NCBI GenBank assembly: GCA_016929205.1
Contig: JAFGJF010000650.1
Location: 1 to 5,850, forward strand
Reading direction: 5' to 3'
DNA: 5,850 bases
Origin: Anaerolineae bacterium
GTDB taxonomy: Bacteria; Chloroflexota; Anaerolineae; JAFGEY01
Shown: piece by piece, positions 5,337-5,850 of the stretch
Numbering within the stretch: position 1 is the first letter of the stretch
How the letters are laid out: each line of letters begins with the position of its first letter
The notes under the pieces: model-generated
The model's input: only the letters and a program-made list of their open reading frames with translations
What the model was told of the DNA's origin: nothing
The model's database searches: none
Made by a program: the position numbers and the translations under genes

Positions 5337-5705
5337 TCAGGCAAGTATGCCCTGCACAGTATGCATCAGTTCCTGGATGCGAAATGGTTTGTGCAGGTAG
5401 CGAGAAATGTCCAATTGACGCGCTTCGCTTTCGATCTCGGGTGAACCGTAGGCTGTAATTAAAATCATCTTGGCACCCGGATTGACGTTGCGAACGCGTT
5501 TGATCAGATCCAGGCCGTTGATACCGGGCAAACGAAAATCGACCACCAGCAGATCAAAGGGGCGCTTGTGAATCTGCTCCAGTGCCAGTTCTGCAGACCC
5601 AATAGCCTGGACGTCGTACTCGTCCCCCAGCCCCTTGAGGCCCTCTTGAAGGAAAAAGGCCACGCGACTTTCATCGTCTACGATCAAAATGCGTTTTCGC
5701 TTCAC
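5337..5705 (-). CDS. Single-domain response regulator (CheY/Spo0F-like receiver)
   Basis: A 122-residue protein made only of a receiver domain, expected to accept phosphate from a histidine kinase in the cytoplasm and pass on the signal by protein contact or phosphorelay. All receiver residues are present: acidic pair D10-D11, phospho-acceptor D56 (in FDLLVVDFRLPGINGLDL), T84 in ILITAYG, switch aromatic Y103, and K106-P107. There is no DNA-binding or enzymatic output domain; the stop follows directly after the last helix (HTVQGILA). The start is GTG at 5705, giving the typical MKRKRILIVDDE opening; a weak AGG lies five bases upstream, and a better GAAGG about ten. It is transcribed toward tatA. 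No kinase is visible, although one could lie beyond the right edge. Confidence 0.93.
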   Translation of the reverse strand: MKRKRILIVDDESRVAFFLQEGLKGLGDEYDVQAIGSAELALEQIHKRPFDLLVVDFRLPGINGLDLIKRVRNVNPGAKMILITAYGSPEIESEARQLDISRYLHKPFRIQELMHTVQGILA

Positions 5706-5745
5706 TGTAACCTGCCTTCACTATTGTAACATCCTGATTGCCCCC

Positions 5746-5754
5746 ATCATACCA
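5746..5754 (-). promoter_or_regulatory. Extended -10 promoter for the response regulator
   Basis: Read on the minus strand, TGG (5754-5752) precedes TATGAT (5751-5746), an extended -10 with five of six consensus bases. The -35 region (about 5774-5769, TCGAGG) is poor, as is common for activated or extended -10 promoters. A second candidate, TGT-TACAAT (5731-5723), lies closer to the GTG and would leave a leader of only about a dozen bases. Which is used cannot be told from sequence. Confidence 0.5.
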
Positions 5755-5767
5755 TAAAAGCCAGACG

Positions 5768-5800
5768 GCCTCGATTACGCCTCGATTACTAGAGAATTAC
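5768..5800. promoter_or_regulatory. Three phased ATTAC boxes (11-bp period), candidate operator
   Basis: The 11-mer GCCTCGATTAC is perfectly duplicated in tandem (5768-5778, 5779-5789). The next 11 bases (5790-5800) again end in ATTAC, so three boxes start at 5774, 5785 and 5796, one helical turn apart. The array overlaps and extends upstream of the -35 region of the minus-strand regulator promoter. Direct repeats of 11-bp period are the typical binding pattern of OmpR/PhoB-type regulators. The protein that binds is not identifiable here. Confidence 0.5.
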
Positions 5801-5850
5801 AGTTCGGTTATCGAGCCGCTGACCAGAACACCCATGGTCCGGGTCAGTCA
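5801..5850. other. Right-edge noncoding stretch with a small inverted repeat
   Basis: ctgacc (5819-5824) is complemented by ggtcag (5842-5847), and ccatgg (5832-5837) is a palindrome inside the loop. No supported coding region is visible. On the minus strand one frame stays open from the edge to a TAG at 5791-5789 and could be the last residues of an upstream gene, but nothing in it is recognisable. Confidence 0.3.

Noticed and set aside
5219..5458. 79-codon plus-strand reading frame overlapping the regulator
   Set aside because: It lies largely antisense to the receiver gene, begins inside the repeat/hairpin region, has no ribosome binding site and no family resemblance.
5834..5850. Plus-strand ATG at the right edge as the start of a new gene
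   Set aside because: Only five codons are visible and there is no ribosome binding site; the start sits within a small inverted repeat.

Overview
The window looks like a chromosomal stretch of an environmental bacterium, most likely a Chloroflexota member (Anaerolineae-like). This is inferred from style, not from a marker gene: a Thr/Pro/Ser-rich low-complexity linker in front of an extracellular module, a Cys-anchored TlpA-type lipoprotein with a long Ala/Pro/Thr linker, a DUF2085 membrane protein, a HEAT-repeat protein of unknown role, and moderately GC-rich codon use. There is no rRNA, tRNA, CRISPR array, transposase or phage gene. No intergenic gap exceeds about 200 bases.

Layout. Positions 1-1719 (+) hold the 3' part of an exported protein: a TPSP linker, a TolB-like beta-propeller, and a C-terminal domain with the zinc-ligand signatures of M15/VanY-type D,D-peptidases. 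A small terminator-like hairpin (1730-1753) follows, and a strong extended -10 promoter (1740-1768) is embedded in it. That promoter drives a two-gene operon: a TlpA/thioredoxin-like lipoprotein (1805-2455) and, two bases later, a four-helix DUF2085 membrane protein starting with TTG (2458-3120). After a strong hairpin (3184-3213) and a second near-consensus extended -10 promoter (3219-3247) comes a 513-residue HEAT-repeat protein with an unassigned C-terminal half (3269-4810). A stand-alone tatA-type gene with a strong ribosome binding site lies at 4956-5141. It converges on a minus-strand gene for a single-domain response regulator (5337-5705). The convergent gap holds an imperfect 15-bp tandem repeat and a perfect 17-bp inverted repeat, probably a terminator. 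The regulator's upstream region carries a TGn-TATGAT promoter and three ATTAC boxes spaced exactly 11 bp apart.

How it fits together. Most products act at or outside the membrane: a cell-wall-type peptidase with a propeller, a surface thiol-disulfide lipoprotein with a multi-pass partner, and a Tat translocase subunit. The lipoprotein and DUF2085 protein are clearly co-expressed and plausibly form a redox pair, but that is inference. The other genes have their own signals and need not be functionally linked. I see no complete new multi-gene system. The points most worth a second look are the propeller-M15 fusion, the TlpA-DUF2085 pair, the phased ATTAC array, and the convergent gap with its perfect inverted repeat and an overlapping 19-codon hydrophobic micro-ORF.
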